A DNA stretch of 64,000 nucleotides, taken from Pseudarthrobacter sp. NamE5. Its GTDB lineage: Bacteria; Actinomycetota; Actinomycetes; Actinomycetales; Micrococcaceae. A program made the translations under genes and the position numbers. The DNA lies in NCBI RefSeq assembly GCF_005796225.1, contig NZ_VAHO01000001.1, forward strand, positions 310,001-374,000, given 5' to 3'. Below, piece after piece: positions 54,515-63,081 of the stretch. Position 1 is the first letter of the stretch. Each line of letters opens with the position of its first letter. The notes under the pieces are model-generated. The model was not told the DNA's origin. It did no database searches and saw nothing but the letters and a program-made list of their open reading frames with translations.

Positions 54515-55525
54515 ATGTCAACACTGAAATGGGGCCTGATCGGCGCCAGCGACATCGCCGCAACACGCGTCATCGACGCTATCCGCTCCAGCGGCGGACA
54601 CGTCGAGGGGGTCGTCAGCGGATCCGCAGGAAGGGCTGACGAGTTCGCTGCAGTCCACGGCCTGCACTACGCAACGACTGACCTTGACGAGCTGCTGGGC
54701 TGGGACATCGACGCCGTCTACATCTCCTCCACCAATGACAAGCACTTCGACCAGGCATGTCGGGCCCTGCGCGCCGGCAAACACGTGCTGTGCGAAAAGC
54801 CGCTGGCATTGACTGCAGACGAAGCGGAAACAATGGTGAAGCTGGCTGAGGAACTGGGCCTGGTCCTGGCGGCCAACCATCACCTTCCGGGCAGTCCCCT
54901 GCACGCCAAGGTCCGCGAGCTTGTCACCGACGGTGCCATTGGGACTGTCCTGTCGGCGAAGGTAGCCCACGCCGTCCTGTTGCCCCAACGGCTTCGCGGC
55001 TGGAGGCTCGGACAAAGCACCCCGGGCAGCGGCGTGATCCTGGACATCACCTGCCACGACGCATCCGTGCTGAACCCCCTGTTGGGAAACCCGGTCGCCG
55101 TCACCGCTGTCGCCGTGCAGCAGGCCGAGTGGAACACCGGAGGTCAGGCGGACGCGGCCATGACCGTCATCCGCTACGAGCAGGACGGCAAGCCTCCTGT
55201 CCTGGCGCAGACCCATGACTCCTTCACCGTGGGTTACGCCGAAACCTGCCTGGAAGTCCACGGCACCGACGGCACTATCAAAGTCATCGACGCCATGACC
55301 CAGGACACCAAAGGACAGGTCCTGCTGACCACCAAGACCGGCATCCGCGACGTCGAAGTCGACTGCTCCGATGACCTCTATGTGATCGGCCTGCGCGCCT
55401 TCACCGCTGCGGTCGAAGGCACCGGGACCCCTACCGCCACCGGCCGGGACGGCCTGGTGGCTCTCAAGGTTGCCCTCGCCGCCGAGGAATCAGCCACTAC
55501 CGGACGCACAGTCCACATCAACTAA
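54515..55525 (+). CDS. Gfo/Idh/MocA-family oxidoreductase
   Basis: 336 residues. N-terminal Rossmann domain (KWGLIGASDIAATRVIDAIR), followed by AVYISSTNDKHFDQACRALR and HVLCEKPLALTADEAETMVK with the conserved EKP Lys. The C-terminal half is the substrate-binding beta sheet. These NAD(P)-dependent enzymes interconvert hydroxyl and keto groups on sugars or sugar acids. In this cluster it may reduce or oxidise a 3-keto glycoside, as does the CarE-type member in C-glycoside pathways; substrate is inferred only. Confidence 0.92.
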   Translation: MSTLKWGLIGASDIAATRVIDAIRSSGGHVEGVVSGSAGRADEFAAVHGLHYATTDLDELLGWDIDAVYISSTNDKHFDQACRALRAGKHVLCEKPLALTADEAETMVKLAEELGLVLAANHHLPGSPLHAKVRELVTDGAIGTVLSAKVAHAVLLPQRLRGWRLGQSTPGSGVILDITCHDASVLNPLLGNPVAVTAVAVQQAEWNTGGQADAAMTVIRYEQDGKPPVLAQTHDSFTVGYAETCLEVHGTDGTIKVIDAMTQDTKGQVLLTTKTGIRDVEVDCSDDLYVIGLRAFTAAVEGTGTPTATGRDGLVALKVALAAEESATTGRTVHIN

Positions 55526-55541
55526 GACCAGGAAGAACACC

Positions 55542-57176
55542 ATGCAGAAGGTACAGCTCCTCTCGGCCCGCGAAGCAGCGGACCTCATCAATGACGACGA
55601 CGTCATCACCGTCAGCTCCTCCAGCGCCCTGGGCTGCCCGGACAGCGTCCTGGCAGGGATCGGTCAGCGGTTCGAAGAGACCAGCCACCCGTCCAACCTC
55701 ACCTCCATCCACCCGATCGCCGCAGGGGACATGTACGGGGTCAAAGGAATCGACCACATCGCAAAGCCAGGGCTGCTGCACAAAGTCATTGCCGGGTCCT
55801 ACCCGTCCGGCCCCTCCAGCGCCGAGCCGCCCCGAATCTGGCAGATGATCGAGGGTGAACAGGTGGAGGCCTACAACTTCCCCTCCGGCGTCATCTACCA
55901 GATGCACCGCACCGCCGCGGCACGCCAGCCGGGCGTCTTCACCCAAGTAGGGGTGGACACCTTTATCGATCCGCGCCTTCAGGGCGGACGAATGAACACC
56001 ACAACCCCGGCCGCGCACGTCGAAACGGCCACCGTCGCCGGACAGGAATGGCTGTTCTTCCCGGCAGTCGTCCCCAACGTGGCCATCATCCGTGCCACCA
56101 CAGCCGACGAATACGGCAACCTGACCTTTGAAGACGAAGGATCCCCGCTGGGAGCACTGGATCTCGCCTACGCCGCCCACAACAACGACGGAATCGTGAT
56201 CGCCCAGGTCAAGCGCGTGGCCGAAGCCGGCAGCCTGCACCCGCAGCAGGTAAAGGTTCCCGGCATCCTCGTCGACGCCATCGTGATCGCCGAAGATCAG
56301 CTGCAGACCACCCTTACCTTCAACGACCCGGCCATCTCCGGACAACTCCGTAAGCCGCTGAGTTCACTGCCGCACGTCGGCTTCTCGATTGAAAAGATCA
56401 CCGCCCGCCGGGCCGCGCAGGAGCTCAAAGCAGGCGAAATCGTCAACCTTGGGTTCGGTGTTTCCGCTCTCGTCCCGCACATCCTGGTCGAGGAAAACCA
56501 GGGCCGGGAAGTCAGCTGGGTCATCGAGCAAGGCGCCGTCGGCGGCGTCCCGCTGCTGGACTTCGCGTTCGGCTGCGCACAGAACCCGGACGCGATCATG
56601 CCCAGCATCGACCAGTTCACCCTCCTCCAGGGCGGAGGTTTCAACCGTTCACTGCTTTCCTTCCTGGAAATCGACCGCCACGGAAACGTCAACGTCCACC
56701 ACCTGCCGAAAAAGCGGCACGTCACTGCCGGAGTCGGGGGCTTCGCCGACATCACTTCATCGGCCCCCGAAATTGTCTTCATGGGAGCCTTTACCGCGGG
56801 GCGGCGGGACATCGCCGCCGGCCCGAACGGCCTGGACATCCGGGCCGACGGGCCCTTCACGAAGCTTGTCAACGACGTCTCGGCCGTAACGTTCTCCGGC
56901 CCCCGGGCCCTGGCCCGGGGCCAAAAGGTCACATACATCACCGAACGCGCCGTCTTGAAACTGACAGAAGCCGGGCTTGTCGTCACTGAGATCGCCCCCG
57001 GTGTGGACCTCCAAAAGGACGTCCTGGACCGCAGCGAGTTCCCACTCATCGTCGCGGATGACCTGCGCACCATGGACCTCGCCCTCTTCGCCGACGCCCC
57101 CGCCGGCATCCATCTTCCGACGCTGCCGCTGCACGAGCGGATCGAACAGCGCGCCTCGTCACTGGCCGTGCACTGA
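55542..57176 (+). CDS. Acyl-CoA:acid CoA-transferase (YdiF/propionate type)
   Basis: 544 residues from ATG 55542 with AGGAAG upstream. This is a fused alpha/beta family I CoA-transferase: VQLLSAREAADLINDDDVIT at the start, FTQVGVDTFIDPRLQGGRMN in the alpha half, and the catalytic Glu in WVIEQGAVGGVPLLDFAFGC of the beta half. LVVTEIAPGVDLQKDVLDRS is the usual C-terminal region. It moves CoA from a donor such as acetyl-CoA to a carboxylic acid, activating it for the enoyl-CoA hydratase encoded two genes downstream. Confidence 0.92.
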   Translation: MQKVQLLSAREAADLINDDDVITVSSSSALGCPDSVLAGIGQRFEETSHPSNLTSIHPIAAGDMYGVKGIDHIAKPGLLHKVIAGSYPSGPSSAEPPRIWQMIEGEQVEAYNFPSGVIYQMHRTAAARQPGVFTQVGVDTFIDPRLQGGRMNTTTPAAHVETATVAGQEWLFFPAVVPNVAIIRATTADEYGNLTFEDEGSPLGALDLAYAAHNNDGIVIAQVKRVAEAGSLHPQQVKVPGILVDAIVIAEDQLQTTLTFNDPAISGQLRKPLSSLPHVGFSIEKITARRAAQELKAGEIVNLGFGVSALVPHILVEENQGREVSWVIEQGAVGGVPLLDFAFGCAQNPDAIMPSIDQFTLLQGGGFNRSLLSFLEIDRHGNVNVHHLPKKRHVTAGVGGFADITSSAPEIVFMGAFTAGRRDIAAGPNGLDIRADGPFTKLVNDVSAVTFSGPRALARGQKVTYITERAVLKLTEAGLVVTEIAPGVDLQKDVLDRSEFPLIVADDLRTMDLALFADAPAGIHLPTLPLHERIEQRASSLAVH

Positions 57177-57206
57177 CGCCCGGCACCCCTGAAAGGACCT
57201 ACCGCG

Positions 57207-59474
57207 ATGAGAAGCTTCCGCATCCTGACCCCCTACGAAACCGAACTCGCCGATGCCCTGTTCGAGGCCATGTTCCCCTCCGACGGGAACAGCCCGGACG
57301 TCCGCGACGCAGGAGTCACCGAATACCTCGACCTGACCCTGGAAGGCTACGGCCGAAAGGAGCTGCCCAAGTACCAGTGGCTCTTCGGCGCGCTGGACCG
57401 CTATGCCGAGGACAAGCACGGGCGGAACTTCGCCTCCCTGACCCTCGAGGAACGTACCGACATGCTGGCTTTGCTGGAACAGGGCGAGCTCAGCGACCAG
57501 CTGCCGGTGAAGGAACAGCGGGATCTCTTCGGACTGGTGATCGCCCACACTCAGGAAGGCCTGTTCGCCGACCCCGCCCACGGCGGTAACAAGGACGCCG
57601 CGGGCTGGAAGTTCCTCAAGCACCCTGGCGTGTGGCTTGAAAACTCTGCCGAGGAAAATCTCAGCACCGAACATGTCACCAAGGGCGGGGTCATCAAAAC
57701 CCTCGCCGACGCGATGAAGGAAATTCCCCGCGACACCGAAGGGCACAAGCTCAAGCAGCTGGGTTATGAGAACGCGGTCAACCCGCAGATGACCGACGAG
57801 GTTGATGTCCTCCTCGTCGGCGTGGGCGCCATGGGCGGACTCAGCGCCCAGGTCTTCGCCGAAGCCGGGCTCAGCGTTGTCGGCCTGGAAGCGGGCCCCT
57901 TCCGGCCCCTGGACGAATTCCTCCCCGACGAGCTCGAGCACGCCTACTACACGCGCGGCGGTCTCGGGCCGAAATTCCAGCAGGAAACCCCCCGCTGGCG
58001 CGAAAGCGCAGAAGAAGAGGACAGCCGCGAAGCTACCTTCTCCCTGGGCCGCATGGTCAACGGGGTCGGGGGGTCCGCAGGGCACTACGGGTCCTGGCTG
58101 CGCCGCTTCCACCCTTGGCAGTTCGCGCCCAAGAGCCACTACGACGGCCTCTACGGGCCCGGCGCCCTGCCCGAAGACTGCACCCTGGCGGACTGGCCGG
58201 TCAGCTATGACGACCTCGAACCCTTCTACACCAAGCTCGAGCACCTGATCGGTATCGCCGGAGACGAATCCAACCCCTTCATCAAACGCAGCAAGCCGCT
58301 GCCGCTGCCGGCGACCCGGCCGTTCATCCTCGGCAACAAGTTCACCGACGCCACCCGCGCCGCGGGACTCCACCCGCATCCCGTTCCCGTCGGCTACACC
58401 ACCGAATCCTACGGAGGCCACCCTGCCACCGGTTACAGCGCCTGGAACAACGGGCTCGGATCCTTCCGCGGCGACCGCTGGCACCCCGGCCTTGGGCCCG
58501 TGCCCGCCGCCATCACCACCGGCAACTTCGAGCTGCGCACCCACTCCCGGGTCACCCGCATCATCATGGACGAATCCGGCGCCGCCCGCGGCGTCGAATG
58601 GGTCGATCCCCTGGGGAGGGTGCGCCGGCAGTACGCGCGCGCCGTCATACTCTCCGCCTACACCTACGAGAATCTGCGCCTCATGTACCTCTCGGCAGAC
58701 TCCCGACATGAAAACGGCCTCGGCAACAACAGCGGACAGCTGGGCATGCACTACATGACCAAAATGTTCGGCCACGTCGACGCCCTCTTCCCCGGCACCG
58801 AGTTCAACCGCCACACCGGCCCGGCCGCCCAAGGCGTCGTACTCGATGACTTCCTCTCCCCCGAGTTCCGGTCCCTGAACCACGGCTTCATCGGAGGGGC
58901 CACCCTGGGCGCCGAACAGCAGGCCCTGCCCCTGCAGATCTCCCGCGAAACCCTGCCCCAGGACGTCCCCCGCTGGGGCGCGAAGTACCGCGACCACCTC
59001 AAGCTCTGGTCACAGCAGGGAGTGATCCGGATCCAGCCTGACGCGCTGCCCTACGCCTCACACCGGCTCGAGCTTGACCCGCGGCACCGGGACTCATCCG
59101 GTCTGGGCATGCCACTGGTCAGGGTGACCTACCGGCTGCGTGAGAACGAGCGCCGGCTGGCGTCCTGGATGGCTGACAAGGCCACCGGGCTCCTGAAGGA
59201 CATGGGCGCCACTAAGACCTGGCAGGGGCCGTACTTCACCGGTGTGGGCTCCAGCCACGACCTCGGCGGCGCACGCTTCGGCAATGACCCCGCAGGCTCG
59301 GTCCTGGACGAGCACCTCGCCGTGCACGACACCCCCAACCTGTTCATGTATTCCGGTGCCGCTTTCCCCAGCTGCCCCGGAATCAACCCGACCCTGACCA
59401 TCTGGGCCGTGGTGATGCGGGCCGCCGAACACCTCGCCGGTGAACTCGGCGGCAAGCGAAAGGACCAGTCATGA
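57207..59474 (+). CDS. Gluconate 2-dehydrogenase subunit 3-like domain fused to GMC oxidoreductase
   Basis: 755 residues. Residues about 1-185 match the gluconate 2-dehydrogenase subunit 3 family: LTPYETELADALFEAMFPSD and the diagnostic ADPAHGGNKDAAGWKFLKHP. From about 195 the GMC FAD domain begins (VDVLLVGVGAMGGLSAQVFA), with MVNGVGGSAGHYGSWLRRFH as the FAD-loop region and SWMADKATGLLKDMGAT, then HDLGGARFGNDPAGSVLDEH and FPSCPGINPTLTIWAVVMRA at the C-terminus. In most organisms subunit 3 and the flavoprotein are separate proteins of a membrane-linked dehydrogenase. Here they form one polypeptide without a signal peptide. It probably oxidises a sugar or glycoside hydroxyl group. Confidence 0.9.
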   Translation: MRSFRILTPYETELADALFEAMFPSDGNSPDVRDAGVTEYLDLTLEGYGRKELPKYQWLFGALDRYAEDKHGRNFASLTLEERTDMLALLEQGELSDQLPVKEQRDLFGLVIAHTQEGLFADPAHGGNKDAAGWKFLKHPGVWLENSAEENLSTEHVTKGGVIKTLADAMKEIPRDTEGHKLKQLGYENAVNPQMTDEVDVLLVGVGAMGGLSAQVFAEAGLSVVGLEAGPFRPLDEFLPDELEHAYYTRGGLGPKFQQETPRWRESAEEEDSREATFSLGRMVNGVGGSAGHYGSWLRRFHPWQFAPKSHYDGLYGPGALPEDCTLADWPVSYDDLEPFYTKLEHLIGIAGDESNPFIKRSKPLPLPATRPFILGNKFTDATRAAGLHPHPVPVGYTTESYGGHPATGYSAWNNGLGSFRGDRWHPGLGPVPAAITTGNFELRTHSRVTRIIMDESGAARGVEWVDPLGRVRRQYARAVILSAYTYENLRLMYLSADSRHENGLGNNSGQLGMHYMTKMFGHVDALFPGTEFNRHTGPAAQGVVLDDFLSPEFRSLNHGFIGGATLGAEQQALPLQISRETLPQDVPRWGAKYRDHLKLWSQQGVIRIQPDALPYASHRLELDPRHRDSSGLGMPLVRVTYRLRENERRLASWMADKATGLLKDMGATKTWQGPYFTGVGSSHDLGGARFGNDPAGSVLDEHLAVHDTPNLFMYSGAAFPSCPGINPTLTIWAVVMRAAEHLAGELGGKRKDQS

Positions 59475-60283
59475 GCACCACCACCGCAACCACTGCCGGC
59501 CCGAACCTCGGCCAGGTCACCGTCGAATACTCCCCTGACGGAAACACCGCCACGATCTTGATCGACCGGGCGTCCAAATTGAACGCCCTCACCCTGCAAC
59601 TCCTGAACGACCTCGACACGGCCGTCCGTGAAGTGGGCGCCTCAAAAGCCCGGCTGGTCATCGTCCGTACCGCTGGGGACAAGGTCTTCTGCGTCGGCGC
59701 CGACATCAACCATTTCGCCGACCTGTCAGCGGCCGGGATGTGGCGGGACTGGATCGCCACCGGGCACAGGGCATTTGATGCCCTGGCCCGCCTGCGCCAG
59801 CCCAGCATCGCAGTCATTGATGGTCTTGCCTTCGGCGGGGGCCTGGAACTTGCTCTGGCCTGCGACTTCCGCGTCATCGCCGCAGAAGCGAAGGTCGCAC
59901 TTCCCGAAACGGGCCTGGGCACTGTCCCCGGATGGGGCGGCACCGAACGGGCCACCGAGCTGACCGGCAGGGCACGGGCCAAGGAGCTCGTCCTGACCCG
60001 GCGGCAACTCACCGGCGACGAGGCAGTCTCCTGGGGACTGGCCACGGCGGCGGCCCCCAAGGCCGAACTCGAGGACACCGTTGCACGCCTGAGCGAGGAG
60101 TTGCTCACCGGCGCGCCCTTGGCGGTGCAGCTGGGTAAGCAGCTGATTGACGCTGCGGCCGACGGCGCCCCCTCCCGCGTGCTGGAAGCCCTGGCCGGAG
60201 GCCTGGCCGCGGCAACACAGGACCTCGCAGAGGGCGTTGCGGCATTCCGCGACAAGCGCCCCGCACAGTTCACCGATAACTAG
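59471..60283 (+). CDS. Enoyl-CoA hydratase/isomerase-family protein
   Basis: 270 residues, overlapping the GMC stop (ATGA). Crotonase fold with the oxyanion segment KVFCVGADINHFADL, first catalytic Glu in AFGGGLELALACDFRVIAAE and second in VALPETGLGTVPGWGGTERA. Both Glu residues needed for hydration are present. The enzyme could hydrate, or hydrate and cleave, an unsaturated acyl-CoA made by the CoA-transferase. With the aldehyde dehydrogenase next door, a hydroxycinnamoyl-CoA hydratase-lyase type reaction is one possibility. Confidence 0.9.
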   Translation: MSTTTATTAGPNLGQVTVEYSPDGNTATILIDRASKLNALTLQLLNDLDTAVREVGASKARLVIVRTAGDKVFCVGADINHFADLSAAGMWRDWIATGHRAFDALARLRQPSIAVIDGLAFGGGLELALACDFRVIAAEAKVALPETGLGTVPGWGGTERATELTGRARAKELVLTRRQLTGDEAVSWGLATAAAPKAELEDTVARLSEELLTGAPLAVQLGKQLIDAAADGAPSRVLEALAGGLAAATQDLAEGVAAFRDKRPAQFTDN

Positions 60284-60308
60284 AACAACGGACTAAGGAC
60301 ACACCGAC

Positions 60309-61829
60309 ATGGAAACCAAGAACTACACCCTCGCGGACGTGGAACCCACCTACCGTCCCATGATCATCAACGGCGAGGACGCCCAGGCAAGCTCCGGTGA
60401 GACGTTCACCCGCCTCAGCCCCGCCCATGAAATCGAAGTCACTTCCTTCCCGAAGGGCACCCAGGAGGACGTCGACCGCGCCGTCACCTCCGCCCGGCAG
60501 GCCCTAGATCACGGATGGCGCCAGTCCACCGGAGCCCAGCGCTCCAAGCTGCTGCTGAAGGTCGCCGACCTGGTCCGCCGTGACGCCGAACAGCTCGCCC
60601 TGGCCGAAACCCTCGAAACCGGCAAGCCCATCACCCAGTCCCGCAATGAGGTCGCCAGCACAGCTGAGCTGTGGGAATACGCCGCCAGTCTGGCCCGCAA
60701 CACCCAGGGAGACGCGCACAACGCCCTGGGACCGGACACCCTGGCCCTGGTCGTCCACGAACCCATCGGTGTGATCGGCATGATCACACCGTGGAACTTC
60801 CCGCTGCTCATCATCAGCCAGAAGCTGCCCTTCGCACTCGCCGCCGGCAACACTGCAGTGATCAAGCCCAGCGAAAGCACCTCCGCAACCACCGTCATGC
60901 TCGGCCAGCTCATTCGGGAAGCCGGGTTCCCGGCAGGCGTGGTCAACATTGTGACCGGCAACCGGGTCGTCGGTGCTGCCATCGCGGAGCACCCCGGAAT
61001 CGACATGATCAGCTTCACCGGCTCCACGGGTGTCGGCAAAGGCATCGCCGCGGCCGCCGGCCGCGACCTGAAAAAGGTCGAACTGGAACTGGGCGGCAAG
61101 AACCCGCAGATCGTCACGGCCAACGCGGACTTCAACGCCGCGGTCGACGCGGGCGTTTTCGGCGGCTACTTCAACGTCGGGCAGTGCTGCAACTCCGGCA
61201 GCCGCCTGATCGTGCACCGGTCGATCGCCGATGAATTCGCCGCTGCCGTGGTCGACCGTGCCCAGCACATGCGGGTGGGAGACCCCCTCAAGTCCGACAC
61301 CCTGGTTGGATCCCTCGTCAACGACGCCCAGCTGGCTGTCGTCGAACGTTACGTTGCCGAGGGCCGCGAAGCAGGAGCAAACCTGCTCACCGGCGGTGGA
61401 CGCCTCGACAACGGACTGGGTGGTGGGCGCTTCTACCAGCCGACGGTCTTCACCGACGTCACTGCCAAAATGTCCATTGCCACTGACGAGATCTTCGGCC
61501 CTGTACTGTCCGTCCTTCCCTTTGACACCCTCGAAGAAGCCATTGGCATCGCCAACTCCACATCCTTCGGCCTGTCCGCAGGAATCTGGAGCAACGACAT
61601 CAATGAAGCCCTCACCGCCGCCCGGGACCTGCGCGCAGGTACCGTTTGGGTCAACCGCTGGATGGACGGCTACCCCGAGGTGCCGTTCGGCGGGTACGGG
61701 CAGAGCGGCATCGGGCGTGAACTGGGGCGCCAGGCGCTGGCCGAATTCAGTGAACTGAAAACCATTCAGCTTCAGGTCGGTGCCCGGGACAGCCGCTGGG
61801 TAGACGCACCGGACGCTCCCCGCCGGTAA
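60309..61829 (+). CDS. Aldehyde dehydrogenase
   Basis: 506 residues with AAGGAC upstream. ALDH features: TPWNFPLLIISQKLPFALAA, FTGSTGVGKGIAAAAGRDLK, catalytic Glu in VELELGGKNPQIVTANADF, catalytic Cys in VGQCCNSGSRLIVHRS, and DEIFGPVLSVLPFDTLEEAI. The N-terminus (TRLSPAHEIEVTSFPKGTQE) is of the betaine/aminoaldehyde class. It would oxidise the aldehyde released in this pathway to a carboxylic acid with NAD. Confidence 0.93.
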   Translation: METKNYTLADVEPTYRPMIINGEDAQASSGETFTRLSPAHEIEVTSFPKGTQEDVDRAVTSARQALDHGWRQSTGAQRSKLLLKVADLVRRDAEQLALAETLETGKPITQSRNEVASTAELWEYAASLARNTQGDAHNALGPDTLALVVHEPIGVIGMITPWNFPLLIISQKLPFALAAGNTAVIKPSESTSATTVMLGQLIREAGFPAGVVNIVTGNRVVGAAIAEHPGIDMISFTGSTGVGKGIAAAAGRDLKKVELELGGKNPQIVTANADFNAAVDAGVFGGYFNVGQCCNSGSRLIVHRSIADEFAAAVVDRAQHMRVGDPLKSDTLVGSLVNDAQLAVVERYVAEGREAGANLLTGGGRLDNGLGGGRFYQPTVFTDVTAKMSIATDEIFGPVLSVLPFDTLEEAIGIANSTSFGLSAGIWSNDINEALTAARDLRAGTVWVNRWMDGYPEVPFGGYGQSGIGRELGRQALAEFSELKTIQLQVGARDSRWVDAPDAPRR

Positions 61830-61861
61830 AACTCCCACTTCGCGTATCACAGGACAATGAC

Positions 61862-63076
61862 ATGACCGCGATTGCCGCATCCTCCACCGCGCAAGCCGGT
61901 ACCGTCCTGCCTGCCATGCTGCCGCTGATCCTGCCGACAGGATATGGAGTGCCCGCGGAGTTTCGAAGCTCCGCGGGCCGGGCATGGAAGACCGCTTCGG
62001 CCAAACTCGCCGGCCTGACCGCTAAGCATCCCGACCGGTTCCCCCTCTACACCGAAGCCGGAAAATGGGTAGTGGACGGAGAAGCGTGGACAAACTGGTG
62101 CGAAGGGTTCCTCGGAGGCCAGCTGTGGATGCTTTCACGCCGGGCCGACGCCAGCGAACAGGGCCGCTTCCGCGCTGCTGCTGAACACTACTCGGAACTG
62201 ATCGAACACCGAAAGACCGATGACACCGTCCATGACTTGGGCTTCCTGTTCTGGTCCACCTACCGGCGCTGGTTCGAAGCCACCGGCGACACCACCAAGA
62301 GCGATGTTGTCGTCGAGGCAGGACGCACCACGGCCAGCCGCTACCGTGAGGTCGGGCGCTACATGCCCAGCTTCCGGCAGCCGGACAGTCTGTTTATTGA
62401 CATCATGATGAACATTCACATGGCCCTCTACGCCGCACAGCAGACCGGCGACCAGGACATGGCCCGTAAGGCCGTGAACCACTGCCTTACGACCCGCAGG
62501 TACCTGATCCGCGGTGACGGATCCGCCTCGCACGAAGGCATGTTCGACCTCCAGACCGGGGCATTCCTCAAACAGACCACCCAGCAGGGGTTCTCGGACG
62601 ACGGATCCTGGGCCCGCGGGCAAGCCTGGGCGCTTTACGGCTTCGGTACCGTCTACCGCTTCACCGGGGACCGCCGCTTCCTCCAAACGGCCGTCGCCGC
62701 CGCCGACTTTTACATCGATAAAACCGGCGACCGCCTCATTCCACCAAACGATTGGGAAGAGCCGGCGCCAGATCGGCCGTACGAAACGTCGGCCGCGGCA
62801 GCCGCAGCCGGCGGTATGTGGCAACTCGCCGGCCTCGTCCAGGACCGTACGAAAGCCACGCACTACGCCGATTACGCCATCCGCATCCTCCACCGCCTGA
62901 CCGGGGAGGACTTCCTGGCCTCTCCCGAGGAGGAATGGGAAGGCGTCCTCAAACACGGCAGCTACCACGAGGGTAAAAACCTCGGCGTCGACGAATCGGT
63001 CATGTGGGGTGACTACTGGTTCCTCGACGCCATTGACCAGATACAGCAGTTCGATGAAACACACAGGAGCCCGTGA
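61862..63076 (+). CDS. GH88 unsaturated glucuronyl hydrolase
   Basis: 404 residues with AGGACA upstream and no signal peptide, so cytoplasmic. GH88 features: WCEGFLGGQLWMLSRRADAS early, the catalytic Asp region HDLGFLFWSTYRRWFEATGD, the second Asp in QPDSLFIDIMMNIHMALYAA, and WARGQAWALYGFGTVYRFTG with GVDESVMWGDYWFLDAIDQI at the end. These enzymes remove the 4,5-unsaturated uronic acid from the non-reducing end of oligosaccharides made by polysaccharide lyases. The product enters the KDG route, matching the kinase and aldolase across the regulator. This ties both arms to oligouronide use. Confidence 0.93.
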   Translation: MTAIAASSTAQAGTVLPAMLPLILPTGYGVPAEFRSSAGRAWKTASAKLAGLTAKHPDRFPLYTEAGKWVVDGEAWTNWCEGFLGGQLWMLSRRADASEQGRFRAAAEHYSELIEHRKTDDTVHDLGFLFWSTYRRWFEATGDTTKSDVVVEAGRTTASRYREVGRYMPSFRQPDSLFIDIMMNIHMALYAAQQTGDQDMARKAVNHCLTTRRYLIRGDGSASHEGMFDLQTGAFLKQTTQQGFSDDGSWARGQAWALYGFGTVYRFTGDRRFLQTAVAAADFYIDKTGDRLIPPNDWEEPAPDRPYETSAAAAAAGGMWQLAGLVQDRTKATHYADYAIRILHRLTGEDFLASPEEEWEGVLKHGSYHEGKNLGVDESVMWGDYWFLDAIDQIQQFDETHRSP

Positions 63077-63081
63077 TTGCT

